Origin: an uncultured Prevotella sp.
GTDB lineage: Bacteria; Bacteroidota; Bacteroidia; Bacteroidales; Bacteroidaceae
Assembly (NCBI GenBank): GCA_900545525.1
Contig: UQZX01000001.1
Location: 127,583-191,582, forward strand
DNA length: 64,000 nt
Direction: 5' to 3'
The notes under the pieces are model-generated. The model worked only from the letters and a program-made list of their open reading frames with translations. It searched no databases and was not told the origin of the DNA. Positions 17,133-25,383 of this stretch are shown one piece after another. Position 1 is the stretch's first letter, and each line of letters starts with the position of its first letter. Position numbers and translations under genes: made by a program.

Positions 17133-19700
17133 ATGAAAAGAATGAAGAAACTGTTGATATTGTTATTTATCGTACTTTCTCAGACGGTCGGCGCGCAGCG
17201 CATAACGGGCGTTGTGGTCGATGCCGTGACAGGAGACAGCATACCGTTTGCCAGCGTCCAGTATAAGGGGCACAGGCTTGCTGTTGTCGGCGAGGCATCG
17301 GGAACGTTCTCCATAGAGCGGCGCAACGGCTGGTCGATAACCTTCAGCGCGCTGGGATACAAGTCGGTAAAGATACTTATAGGTGCAAACACGCCTTCGG
17401 AGATACGCGTTACCATGAAGCCGGACACGCGCGGACTGTCGGAGGTGAAGGTAAAGGGCAAGCGCGGAAAGTATAAGAGAAAGGACAATCCGGCAATAGC
17501 CCTCATGCGGAGGGTGATAGCCGCGAAGAAAAAGACACATCTCGAGAACCACGACTACTACCGTTATGACAAGTATCAGAAGATAACGCTTGCCGTAAAC
17601 GACATTCAGCCGGACGAGCTGGAGAAGGGTATGTTCCGTAATTCGGAATGGTATAAGAACCAGGTGGAGGTATGTCCCCATAACGGAAAGCTCATATTGC
17701 CGCTCTCCGTGGATGAAACGGTTACGCAGAACATTTACCGCCGTGACCCGCAAAGCGAGAAGACGATAGTGAAAGGACGCAGTTCCAAGGGCGTGAACAA
17801 TCTGATAGAGACAGGAGAGATACTGAACACGATGCTGAAGGATGTCTTCAAAGACGTGGACTTGTATGACGATCAGATAAATCTGCTGCACAAACGTTTT
17901 ATAAGTCCTATCGGACGGGATGCCATTTCGTTCTACCGTTATTATATAGAAGACACGGTCTATGTGGGCAAGGACAAGTGTTTTCACTTGCAGTTCCTGC
18001 CCAACAATCCGCAGGATTTCGGCTTCAGGGGTGAGATGTGGGTGCTTGCCGACTCGACACTGCACGTGAAACGCTGTGACATGACACTGCCCCAGAACAC
18101 GGCGGTGAACTTTGTCGAGGGAATGAAGATCAACCAGGAGTATACACAGTTGCCCGGTGGCGACTGGGCACTCACCACTGATGACATGGTGGTGGAGATG
18201 TCCCTGCTCAATTTTCTTACAAAGGCGATAGTGATGAGGACGACACGCAACAGCGGATATTCGTTCGACGTGCTGCCCGACAAGATGTTCCGCGGCATGG
18301 CAAAGGAACGTTTCGATCCCGACGCGATGATACAGGGACCCGATTTCTGGAACCGTAACAGGCGGGCGGAGCTGTCGAGGAGCGAGGCTTCCATGGACGA
18401 ATTTATAAACAGCATGAAGAAAAGCAAGAACTTCGGCTTTGTTCTTTTCGCCGCGAAGGCATTCATTGAGAACTTTATAGAACTGGGTGACGAGAAGCAT
18501 CCGAGCAAGGTTGACCTCGGTCCGGTGAACACAATGATAAGCAAGAACTTCATCGACGGGGTGAGAACACGTATCAGCGGGCAGACGACAGCCAACCTTA
18601 ATCCCCACTGGTTCTTCTCCGGCTACTATGCAAGGGGCTGGGACAGCAAGAAGAACTATTATAAGGGAGAGGTGACATACTCTTTTAACAAGAAGAAATA
18701 TCTGCCGCGCGAGTTTCCGAAACGCACGCTGACGTTCACCTCGGCATACGATGTATACTCGCCGTCGGACAAGTTTGTGACAACGGACAAGGACAATGTG
18801 TTCACGTCGTTCAAGTGGAGCGAGGTGAACAAGATGATGTTCTACAACCGCCAGCAACTTGCCTTTGAGTATGAGACCGACTGGGGATTCAGGCTGCTGA
18901 CAAGCATAAAGACCGAGGGGAACGAGGCATGCGGAGAGCTTTTCTTTGTTCCGCTGTCGTCGGAAACCGGTTTAGAGAATGCCGGGACGCATGGAAAGCT
19001 GCGCACGACGGAGATACACGCCGAGCTGAGATACTCTCCCGGCGAGACGTTTATCAACACCAAGCAGCGGCGAATACCAGCAAACCATGACGCGCCGGTG
19101 TTCCAACTCGGGCATACAATGGGCATCAAGGGCTTCATGGGTGGTGAATACAACTATAATTTTACGGAGGCAAGCATATACAAACGCCTGTGGCTGGGCA
19201 GCTGGGGCAGGCTGGAGACACGCCTAAAAGGCGGGGTGCAGTGGAACAAGGTGCCCTTCCCGCTGTTGATAATGCCTGCCACGAACCTGTCGTATATCGT
19301 CAACGACGAGACGTTCAGCATGATAAACAACATGGAATTCCTCAACGACAGGTATGCCAGCCTGCATCTTTCGTGGGACCTTAACGGCAAAATCCTTAAC
19401 CGCATACCGCTGATACGAAAGCTGAAGTGGCGCGAGTCTCTGGGCTTCAACTGTCTTTGGGGCTCTTTGAGCGACAAGAACAATCCTTACGTAGAGGCAA
19501 ATGCAGGCGACGGCAGGCTGATGTATTTCCCCGAAGGAGCATACGTAATGGACGGCAGCAGACCGTATATGGAATTTACGGCAGGCATACATAACATCTT
19601 TAAAATACTGCATGTGCAGTATGTAAGGAGGCTGAGCTATCTCAGTCTGCCCACTGCACGGAAGCACGGAGTGCGTTTTACGCTCGAGTTCTCGTTCTGA
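17133..19700 (+). CDS. DUF5686 outer-membrane protein with N-terminal carboxypeptidase-like regulatory domain
   Basis: The 855-residue protein has a signal peptide (LILLFIVLSQTVGAQ). A CarboxypepD_reg-like beta-sandwich follows (ITGVVVDAVTGDSIPFASV ... ALGYKSVKI, about residues 22-105), then a large DUF5686 region and a C-terminal beta-barrel ending in VRFTLEFSF, the typical aromatic outer-membrane barrel terminus. It resembles TonB-dependent receptors in its N-terminal domain but has no plug domain. Its function is unknown; DUF5686 proteins are outer-membrane proteins of Bacteroidota. It lies 31 bp after the HAD gene on the same strand, so it may belong to the lipid operon. Confidence 0.88.
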   Translation: MKRMKKLLILLFIVLSQTVGAQRITGVVVDAVTGDSIPFASVQYKGHRLAVVGEASGTFSIERRNGWSITFSALGYKSVKILIGANTPSEIRVTMKPDTRGLSEVKVKGKRGKYKRKDNPAIALMRRVIAAKKKTHLENHDYYRYDKYQKITLAVNDIQPDELEKGMFRNSEWYKNQVEVCPHNGKLILPLSVDETVTQNIYRRDPQSEKTIVKGRSSKGVNNLIETGEILNTMLKDVFKDVDLYDDQINLLHKRFISPIGRDAISFYRYYIEDTVYVGKDKCFHLQFLPNNPQDFGFRGEMWVLADSTLHVKRCDMTLPQNTAVNFVEGMKINQEYTQLPGGDWALTTDDMVVEMSLLNFLTKAIVMRTTRNSGYSFDVLPDKMFRGMAKERFDPDAMIQGPDFWNRNRRAELSRSEASMDEFINSMKKSKNFGFVLFAAKAFIENFIELGDEKHPSKVDLGPVNTMISKNFIDGVRTRISGQTTANLNPHWFFSGYYARGWDSKKNYYKGEVTYSFNKKKYLPREFPKRTLTFTSAYDVYSPSDKFVTTDKDNVFTSFKWSEVNKMMFYNRQQLAFEYETDWGFRLLTSIKTEGNEACGELFFVPLSSETGLENAGTHGKLRTTEIHAELRYSPGETFINTKQRRIPANHDAPVFQLGHTMGIKGFMGGEYNYNFTEASIYKRLWLGSWGRLETRLKGGVQWNKVPFPLLIMPATNLSYIVNDETFSMINNMEFLNDRYASLHLSWDLNGKILNRIPLIRKLKWRESLGFNCLWGSLSDKNNPYVEANAGDGRLMYFPEGAYVMDGSRPYMEFTAGIHNIFKILHVQYVRRLSYLSLPTARKHGVRFTLEFSF

Positions 19701-19730
19701 GACAGAAGTTCGTAGGAGTATTATATATAA

Positions 19731-19821
19731 ATAATGTGAGTACGATGAATATTACAAACCACTCCCTACAGAAGTGGTTTGTAATATAACAAGAAAGACA
19801 AATTAATCGGACTCACGTTAA
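19731..19821. mobile_element. 91-bp miniature inverted-repeat element
   Basis: The ends ATAATGTGAGTACGA (19731-19745) and TCGGACTCACGTTAA (19807-19821) are imperfect inverted copies of the TTAACGTGAGTTCGA family. Inside lies a perfect 14-bp stem, TATTACAAACCACT pairing with AGTGGTTTGTAATA, around an 8-nt loop. No coding capacity is present. The structure fits a MITE or a REP-type element and also offers a hairpin after the DUF5686 gene. Confidence 0.65.
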
Positions 19822-19856
19822 ATATTAGTCATGGACAAACCAATAATCACATACTT

Positions 19857-20342
19857 ATGAGAAAGATAAAGAACCCATGGACCGGTGCGGAAGACTATAA
19901 CTGCTTCGGCTGCAGTCCGGACAATCCGCTCGGAGTACACATGGAATTTTATGAGGAAGGCGACGAGATAATAAGTTTCTGGAAGCCCCGCCACGACTAT
20001 CAGGGCTGGATTAACACCATGCACGGCGGCATCTTGTCCACGCTGATAGACGAGACGGCAGGCTGGGTGGTGTTCCGCAAGCTTCAGACAAGTGGTGTCA
20101 CGGCACGTCTGGATGTGCGGTATAAGAAGCCGGTGATGACAACTGAGCCGCAACTGACGCTGCGCGGGCGCATCACGGGGCAGAACCGCCGTCTCGTGAC
20201 GGTTGAGGTGACGCTGGAAAATGCAAAGGGAGAAGTTTGTACGGAAGGCACAGCCACGTACTATGTGTTTGAAAAGGAAAAGGCGCATGCCATGGGATTT
20301 ACGTCGTGCGACCTTGAAGGCGATGAGCTTCTGCCGCTGTAA
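19857..20342 (+). CDS. PaaI-type hotdog-fold thioesterase
   Basis: The 161-residue protein has the acyl-CoA thioesterase PaaI layout: YNCFGCSPDNPLGVHMEF near the N-terminus, then HDYQGWINTMHGGILSTLIDETAGW, the HGG(I)xxxxxDE motif of hotdog thioesterases, and a strand-rich C-terminal half with TARLDVRYKKPV. It would hydrolyse acyl-CoA or aryl-CoA thioesters in the cytoplasm; the substrate is unknown. The gene is a single unit between the mini-element and a strong terminator at 20368-20410. Confidence 0.88.
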   Translation: MRKIKNPWTGAEDYNCFGCSPDNPLGVHMEFYEEGDEIISFWKPRHDYQGWINTMHGGILSTLIDETAGWVVFRKLQTSGVTARLDVRYKKPVMTTEPQLTLRGRITGQNRRLVTVEVTLENAKGEVCTEGTATYYVFEKEKAHAMGFTSCDLEGDELLPL

Positions 20343-20367
20343 GAGGGCGGAAGGGATAAAAAGAAAA

Positions 20368-20410
20368 AAGGTTCAGGAGTGTTTCACAACAGTCTTGAAC
20401 CTTTATTTTC
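20368..20410 (+). terminator. Rho-independent terminator after the thioesterase
   Basis: AAAGGTTCA (20368-20376) pairs with TGAACCTTT (20397-20405), and the arm runs on into a T-rich tail. Confidence 0.75.
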
Positions 20411-20509
20411 TAACTAACTTATTATCAACTATTCATTACTCATTCTGAATTTGCATTGCAAAGATAAGCCTAAAAAACAGATTTTGTATGTTTTTCACTT
20501 AAAAAACAT

Positions 20510-20550
20510 ACGTAAACGTTTGCGTATTAGGGCTTTTTTTGATACTTTTG
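20510..20550 (+). promoter_or_regulatory. Promoter and LacI-type operator upstream of the LacI gene
   Basis: A -33 TTTG (20519-20522), a 20-bp spacer and a -7 TACTTTTG (20543-20550) form an ideal promoter. The 16-bp near-palindrome ACGTAAACGTTTGCGT (20510-20525, one mismatched pair, central AACGTT) covers the -33 element. A palindrome with a central CG is typical of LacI/GalR operators, so binding here would block RNA polymerase. The site is predicted from sequence only. Confidence 0.6.
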
Positions 20551-20664
20551 CATTAAGACCTGTCATTGTCACAGGGTGCGCATTGCCTGTTGCAGTATTA
20601 TGTGGTGTGGGACAGCATGCGTGTTTTGTGCCGGTATATGGGATAAAATGTCAACCTTAATGAT

Positions 20665-21678
20665 ATGAGACAACATAGAACCTCCCTGAAAGACCTTGCC
20701 AAACAGCTTGGTGTAAGCATTGCCACGGTTTCAAGGGCGCTGAGAGACAGCCACGAAGTGGGTGACGATATGAAGCGGCGCGTGCAGGAACTGGCAAAGA
20801 AACTGAACTATCGTCCTAATCCTTTTGCACAGAGTCTTAGGAAAGAAGCACCGAGGATAATCGGCGTTGTGGTGCCCAATCTTGTCTCCCATTATTATGC
20901 GGCGGTGGTCGACGGCATAGAAGACTATGCCACGAAGGAGGGATATTCGGTAGTTGTGATAAACAGCCATGAGGACCATGAGCGCGAAGAGCGTGCCATA
21001 GACAACTTTATCAGCATGCACGTGGAGGGTATAATAGCATGTCTGGCACAGGATACGGTAGATTATACCCACTTTGAGGACATCCACCGCATGAGCATCC
21101 CCCTTGTTTTCTTTGCCCGGACGTGTCTTCCCGACTTGTTTTCGTCGGTTACGGCAAACGGGGACGAGGCTGCGAGGCTTGCCACAAGTCATCTTATAGA
21201 CACAGGAAGCAGGCGCATCGCCTTCATCGGAGGACCAAATCACCTTGACATGGTGCGCCGCCGCAAGCACGGATATCTTGAAGCACTGCGCGAGAACGGC
21301 ATAAAAATAGACCGCACTCTTGTTGTTTGCGACAAGATAGACTTTGAGGTTGCACGCGAGGCTACAATGCGTCTGCTTACGCGCGAAGACCGTCCCGATG
21401 CCATTCTTGCCTTCAACGACATTATTACATACGCTGCCTTCGACGTGATAAAGAACCTCGGACTGAGCATTCCGCGGGATGTGGCGATAATTGGATTTAC
21501 CGATACCGACACGGCTGTGTTTGTAACGCCCAAGCTTTCGGCGATAGTCGACAGGTCGTACGAGACGGGTTGCCGTGCCTGTGAGCTGCTTCTTAGGAAC
21601 ATAGGCGGCGACAAGCACATATACAGGGAGGTCGTTCCCATGATGCTAAAGATAAGGGAAAGCTCTAAAAAGGGATGA
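20665..21678 (+). CDS. LacI/GalR family transcriptional regulator
   Basis: The 337-residue protein begins with the LacI helix-turn-helix (SLKDLAKQLGVSIATVSRAL, about residues 7-26) and the hinge helix region NYRPNPFAQSLR. A periplasmic-binding-protein-like effector domain follows, with IGVVVPNLVSHYYAAVVDGI and AIIGFTDTDTAVFVTPKLSAI. Members respond to sugars. No sugar gene is adjacent, so its targets lie elsewhere apart from probable self-regulation through the operator over its own -33 box. The leader between promoter and ATG is about 105 nt. A hairpin GCCTAT-aata-ATAGGC (21737-21752) lies after the gene. Confidence 0.95.
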   Translation: MRQHRTSLKDLAKQLGVSIATVSRALRDSHEVGDDMKRRVQELAKKLNYRPNPFAQSLRKEAPRIIGVVVPNLVSHYYAAVVDGIEDYATKEGYSVVVINSHEDHEREERAIDNFISMHVEGIIACLAQDTVDYTHFEDIHRMSIPLVFFARTCLPDLFSSVTANGDEAARLATSHLIDTGSRRIAFIGGPNHLDMVRRRKHGYLEALRENGIKIDRTLVVCDKIDFEVAREATMRLLTREDRPDAILAFNDIITYAAFDVIKNLGLSIPRDVAIIGFTDTDTAVFVTPKLSAIVDRSYETGCRACELLLRNIGGDKHIYREVVPMMLKIRESSKKG

Positions 21679-21793
21679 TGCGGATGCCGTTTTGCCATTT
21701 TTTGCGAGGCGGCGTGGCACCGGTGAAAATAAAAAAGCCTATAATAATAGGCAAACAATGTTATTTTTTTCGGCAATCTCTGTAAAAACATAT

Positions 21794-21801
21794 TATCTTT
21801 G
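21794..21801 (+). promoter_or_regulatory. -7 promoter element of the META-domain gene
   Basis: TATCTTTG lies 74 bp before the ATG at 21875. The -33 position holds only a T-run with no clear TTTG. Confidence 0.55.
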
Positions 21802-21874
21802 CAATGCTTACGGGCATAATGGCATATAGCCGTTATGCCTGTTTATGTAAATAAATTAATTTAAAAAAGGTAAT

Positions 21875-22312
21875 ATGAAGAAGTTTTTGACATTTATCAT
21901 GGCATCGGGATTTGCTGTTCTTATGAACTCGTGCGGTTCATCCAGGAACGCTGCTTCGCTGTCTTCAATAGGCGGAGAGTGGGACGTTACGGAGATTAAC
22001 GGTTCGCCCGTGAAAGTAGTAGAGGGGCAGGATGCACCGTTCATGGGCTTTGACGTCGCAGGAAAGCTGGTGTATGGAAGTGCGGGATGCAACCGTCTTA
22101 CGGGCGGACTTAATGCCGATGCCAAGACAGGGAAGATTAATTTCGGTGCTCTCGGAAGCACACGTATGATGTGTCACGACATGACAAACGAGGACAACAT
22201 GCTGCGTGCGTTGGGCGATGTTACCGGATATGAGGTAAAGGCAGACGGCACTATGACGCTCAACAATGATGCAAACAAGGTGCTTGTGGTGCTGAAGAAA
22301 CGTGCCAGGTGA
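21875..22312 (+). CDS. META-domain (HslJ-like) lipoprotein
   Basis: The 145-residue protein has a lipoprotein signal with lipobox VLMNSC. A single META domain follows: GGEWDVTEINGSPV, then GSAGCNRLTGGLNADAKTG and STRMMCHDMTNEDNML, the diagnostic GCN and TxMxC motifs. E. coli HslJ, the reference member, is linked to novobiocin tolerance and heat shock; a precise function is not known. The protein is probably exposed in the periplasm or at the outer membrane. A strong bidirectional terminator (22331-22390) separates it from the convergent DUF4230 gene. Confidence 0.9.
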   Translation: MKKFLTFIMASGFAVLMNSCGSSRNAASLSSIGGEWDVTEINGSPVKVVEGQDAPFMGFDVAGKLVYGSAGCNRLTGGLNADAKTGKINFGALGSTRMMCHDMTNEDNMLRALGDVTGYEVKADGTMTLNNDANKVLVVLKKRAR

Positions 22313-22330
22313 TTGCCTGTGCTTTTTTAT

Positions 22331-22390
22331 AAATGAAAGTGTGCCCGTCGTTGTATCATGTCTGATACATCTTCGGGCACACTTTCATTT
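22331..22390. terminator. Bidirectional terminator between META and DUF4230 genes
   Basis: AAATGAAAGTGTGCCCG (22331-22347) pairs perfectly with CGGGCACACTTTCATTT (22374-22390), with a small inner hairpin (gtatca/tgatac). T-rich tails on both sides serve both converging genes. Confidence 0.85.
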
Positions 22391-22405
22391 TCTTTGTTAT
22401 ACGGA

Positions 22406-23056
22406 TTAGCGTGAGAACACAATTCCTACCTTTTTATATCCCAGTGCCTTCATCATCTGCGTGAACTGCTGCCGGGCATTCTCACGTGCATTTTCAATAT
22501 TCTCTTTGGTAAGGCATCGCCTGCGCATCAATGTATATGCGCGCATGTAGAGAGCCTCACGGTCGGCATCGGTCCATTTACCCGACTCGAAGAACGACTG
22601 TGTCCTTGCCTCGTCGATGAAGTCTTCGTCGAGCAGTTCCACATCGGGAAGACGCACCGTTATGCTGTCTCCAGTTGCCGTTATCCAGTGTGGCTTGACC
22701 TTGTGCATGTTTATTCCGAGCCTGAGACGTCCGTAATAGATACGTATCAGGTGGTCGTCGGAGAAGAAACCGCTCCTTGTGGTATCTGCCATTTCCTCGT
22801 CCGTGATTGTCAGGAACTCCCATTCGCCGATTTCTTTCATTGCCGTGATGTGCGCCTGAGTTATGTTTATGTTGTCGTCGACAGCCGTTTCTATCTTGTC
22901 TTTCGAGCATGAACGCACAACCCATGCCGTCATTATGACAATGATAAGCACGGTAATGATGCCGGCAAGGATTGTCAGCCGTGATGTCATGCCCTGCAAC
23001 TTTGACAGGAACTGTATGGCTCCGCTCTTTTTATTATTGTCTCTTTCCATTTTCAA
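22406..23056 (-). CDS. DUF4230 domain protein, membrane-anchored
   Basis: The 216-residue protein has one N-terminal membrane helix (LTILAGIITVLIIVIMTAWVV) followed by a DUF4230 domain: QAHITAMKEIGEWEFLTITDEEM, then IYYGRLRLGINMHKVKPHWI and IEN-type helices toward the C-terminus. It is predicted to face the periplasm. The function is unknown. Its start lies inside the end of the upstream DUF4230 lipoprotein gene (23 bp overlap), so the pair is co-translated and probably works together. Confidence 0.82.
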   Translation of the reverse strand: MKMERDNNKKSGAIQFLSKLQGMTSRLTILAGIITVLIIVIMTAWVVRSCSKDKIETAVDDNINITQAHITAMKEIGEWEFLTITDEEMADTTRSGFFSDDHLIRIYYGRLRLGINMHKVKPHWITATGDSITVRLPDVELLDEDFIDEARTQSFFESGKWTDADREALYMRAYTLMRRRCLTKENIENARENARQQFTQMMKALGYKKVGIVFSR

Positions 23057-23714
23057 TGCCGTTGTTTATCAGGATTTGAGGAATATCATCAAGCGAGAAC
23101 TTTTTGCGGAATGTCACGGTGATGTTCTCTTCCTTAAACCCCATTTGCTCTATCATGGGTATCAATATGCGTGCCGCACTTTTCTGTGCCATGTCTATTA
23201 TGCCCGTCTGTGGTATCGAGGCTATTATCGAGGCACGCCCCTGCTGTTCGTATGATGCCATTTCCGCATCGCTGAAAGTGCTTCTCAGCAGCGGCACCTG
23301 TTTCTTTATGTCCTTGTGGCTGATGCGGCTCGATGTCAGTTCCACCTTGGGATCGGGAAGTATTATTTCTATCTTGTCGCCCTTTCTGCTTATATTTTTC
23401 TCGCTGAACTCCGAGAAGTCGACATACGCTTTCAATGTTGCGTCCATGGGAATGGCTATCTTCCGCTCTCCCAAGGGCAGCGTTATGTCGAACTGTTTCT
23501 GGAGGAATGTGCCGCGAAGCTTCCGTGTGTCGTTGTGCGTAACTATCTTGTGTATGTGGTACTCGGCTGTATAAAGTCTCGAACAGTTCTTTATTACAGT
23601 CAGCATCATCGGTATTGTGTCGGCATGTATTTCCCTTCCCGCTTCCGTTTTCTTGCCGGAGCAGGAATAAAGTGCCGCAAGACACAGTGCCGTATAAATC
23701 AGTATATGTTTCAT
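23034..23714 (-). CDS. DUF4230 domain lipoprotein
   Basis: The chosen ATG at 23714 gives MKHILIYTALCLAALYSCS, a lipoprotein signal with lipobox AALYSC. The frame runs further upstream but only through the promoter repeat. The 226-residue protein has a DUF4230-like body (SRLYTAEYHIHKIVTHND ... DFSEFSEKNI ... IEIILPDPKVELTSS ... ILIPMIEQMGF). It overlaps the second DUF4230 gene by 23 bp. Transcription probably starts in the 66-bp promoter repeat just upstream (nearest -7 box at 23748-23755), giving a leader of only about 27 nt. The biological role is unknown. Confidence 0.82.
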   Translation of the reverse strand: MKHILIYTALCLAALYSCSGKKTEAGREIHADTIPMMLTVIKNCSRLYTAEYHIHKIVTHNDTRKLRGTFLQKQFDITLPLGERKIAIPMDATLKAYVDFSEFSEKNISRKGDKIEIILPDPKVELTSSRISHKDIKKQVPLLRSTFSDAEMASYEQQGRASIIASIPQTGIIDMAQKSAARILIPMIEQMGFKEENITVTFRKKFSLDDIPQILINNGIENGKRQ

Positions 23715-23747
23715 AAATACGGTTTTATAATTTCCGCTTATCTTATG

Positions 23748-23821
23748 CAAAGATAATGCAAGCCGAACGCAATGAAGCTTGTTTCCAATTGCTGAGGCGA
23801 AGCTTATCTTATGCAAAGATA
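23748..23821 (-). repeat. 66-bp promoter-bearing repeat, copy A
   Basis: On the minus strand two TATCTTTG boxes (23814-23821 and 23748-23755) are exactly 66 bp apart, and the intervening sequence (ATAAGCTTCGCCTCAGCAAT ... ATTGCGTTCGGCTTGC) is the shared repeat. The inner parts GCCTCAGCAAT and ATTGCGTTCGGC can form a hairpin. It faces the DUF4230 pair. Confidence 0.85.
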
Positions 23822-23872
23822 AGAAAAAGCACCTATAAACGTTCCGAAATGCTTTAAAAAACAGCTTTTCGC

Positions 23873-23903
23873 TTTGTGTTTAGTGTGATTTGCACTACCT
23901 TTG
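23873..23903 (+). promoter_or_regulatory. Promoter of the DUF4738 gene
   Basis: TTTG (23873-23876), a 19-bp spacer and TACCTTTG (23896-23903) form a near-ideal promoter, divergent from the DUF4230 pair and 22 bp before the start at 23925. Confidence 0.8.
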
Positions 23904-23924
23904 CAACCGTATAAAATTATGTTT

Positions 23925-24506
23925 ATGATGAAAAACAGCATCAGGCTACGGCTTATATTGCCTGCCGTCATTGCCCTACTGGCTGTCGCCACGTCGTGTA
24001 ATGAGAAGAAAGAGACAACAGACATCATTGCCCCGAAACCGGTAAAGAAGGCTCCTGCCGCTCCGGTAAAAATGCAGGACTATACTCACAGCGAAGATGT
24101 GGAGTGGTTGGGAAAGACATATAAGGTGGTGATATCGCGCAGTGTGGACGGCGATGCTCCAGTCTTCGACGACGGTACAGGTACGAAATATCATGACAAC
24201 AAGATACTTTTGCAGGTGTTGAGGGATGACAATACGTCGTTTTTTGAACGCAGTTTCACCAAAAACAGCTTCTCACAGTATCTTGAAAAGAAATATCTCG
24301 GCAGCAACACTCTGCTTGGTCTCGTCTTCGTAAAGGCAGAAGGAGACAACCTTGTGTTCTCTGTAAGCGTCGGTTCTCCCGACGCTCTCAGCGACGAATA
24401 CGTTCCTCTGTCACTCGTGCTGTCGCGCATGGGGTCGCTGACGGTAAAGAAAGACGTGCATATAGATGCCTCTACCCCTGACGTTGAGGACGAGGACGGG
24501 GTTTAG
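23925..24506 (+). CDS. DUF4738-type lipoprotein
   Basis: The 193-residue protein starts MMKNSIRLRLILPAVIALL and has a lipobox-like AVATSC, so it is a predicted lipoprotein. The body, with YTHSEDVEWLGKTYKVVISR and FDDGTGTKYHDNKI, fits DUF4738 proteins found in Prevotella and Bacteroides. Function is unknown. An acidic tail (DVEDEDGV) ends the protein. Three ATG codons lie close together (23919, 23925, 23928); I chose 23925. An upstream in-frame TTG at 23901 lies in the -7 box and is rejected. A terminator shared with exonuclease III follows. Confidence 0.75.
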   Translation: MMKNSIRLRLILPAVIALLAVATSCNEKKETTDIIAPKPVKKAPAAPVKMQDYTHSEDVEWLGKTYKVVISRSVDGDAPVFDDGTGTKYHDNKILLQVLRDDNTSFFERSFTKNSFSQYLEKKYLGSNTLLGLVFVKAEGDNLVFSVSVGSPDALSDEYVPLSLVLSRMGSLTVKKDVHIDASTPDVEDEDGV

Positions 24507-24540
24507 TGGGTGTGCCTTATTGGGGCAATGATATAGAAGA

Positions 24541-24606
24541 GGTTGTGTCAAAATACTATTCTTGAGGTCTTGTATTGACGGATTTGTATTTTGACACAGC
24601 CTTTTT
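24541..24606. terminator. Bidirectional terminator between DUF4738 and exonuclease III genes
   Basis: GGTTGTGTCAAAATA (24541-24555) pairs with TATTTTGACACAGCC (24587-24601), with one mismatch, and a T-run follows on the plus strand. Confidence 0.75.
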
Positions 24607-24609
24607 ATA

Positions 24610-25362
24610 TTATTTAATTTCAAGTTCCACGGGGCAATGGTCGGACCCCATGATGTCCGTATGTATCTTTGCACCTGCAAGACTGTCAGTCAGGCGGTTT
24701 GAGACCACAAAATAGTCTATGCGCCAGCCTGCGTTTTTTGCACGTGCCGAGAAGCGGTACGACCACCAGGAGTATATGTTCTCCATGTCAGGATAGAAAT
24801 ATCTGAATGAGTCGGTGAAGCCGCTTTCGAGCAGAGTTGTGAACTTACTGCGCTCTTCATCGGTAAATCCCGCATTCTTCCTGTTTGTCTTCGGATTTTT
24901 AAGGTCTATCTCCTTGTGTGCCACATTGAGGTCTCCGCAAACTATTACGGGCTTCTTTTTATCGAGCATAAGCAGGTATCGGCGGAAGTCATCCTCCCAT
25001 TTCATGCGGTATTCAAGCCTTTTCAGTCCGTCCTGAGAGTTTGGTGTGTATACGGTTACAAGATAGAACGTGTCCATTTCGATAGTTATCACGCGCCCTT
25101 CATGGTCGTGTTCGTCTATTCCCAGTCCGTAAGTGACGTTCAGCGGCTGATGTTTGGTGAATATAGCCGTGCCCGAATAACCTTTCTTGTCAGCATAGTT
25201 CCAGTACGATTGGTAGCCTTCGTATTGTAGGTCCAGCTGTCCCGCCTGCATCTTAGTCTCCTGCAGACAGAAGAAGTCGGCATCAAGCTGTCTGAAAATC
25301 TCGCTGAAGCCCTTGCCCTCGCAGGCTCTCAGCCCGTTGACATTCCAAGATATGAATTTCAT
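24610..25362 (-). CDS. xth: Exodeoxyribonuclease III / AP endonuclease
   Basis: The 250-residue protein is an EEP-superfamily nuclease with FISWNVNGLRA at the N-terminus, FFCLQETKM (catalytic Glu), GYSGTAIFTK, VIVCGDLNVAH and DYFVVSNRL followed by MGSDHCPVELEI (catalytic His). It cuts DNA at abasic sites and degrades 3' ends during base-excision repair. The length is typical. It is a single gene with the 22-bp array 3 directly upstream. Confidence 0.96.
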   Translation of the reverse strand: MKFISWNVNGLRACEGKGFSEIFRQLDADFFCLQETKMQAGQLDLQYEGYQSYWNYADKKGYSGTAIFTKHQPLNVTYGLGIDEHDHEGRVITIEMDTFYLVTVYTPNSQDGLKRLEYRMKWEDDFRRYLLMLDKKKPVIVCGDLNVAHKEIDLKNPKTNRKNAGFTDEERSKFTTLLESGFTDSFRYFYPDMENIYSWWSYRFSARAKNAGWRIDYFVVSNRLTDSLAGAKIHTDIMGSDHCPVELEIK

Positions 25363-25383
25363 TTTTCTGTTTCTTTTTATGTT

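Noticed and set aside
17163..18857. Long minus-strand open frame (564 codons) opposite the DUF5686 gene
   Set aside because: It lies wholly antisense to a clearly recognisable gene, has no domain, and is rich in the residues expected from the opposite strand's codon bias.
20451..20660. 69-codon frame in front of the LacI gene
   Set aside because: It covers the promoter and operator of the LacI gene; no ribosome-binding site or motif.
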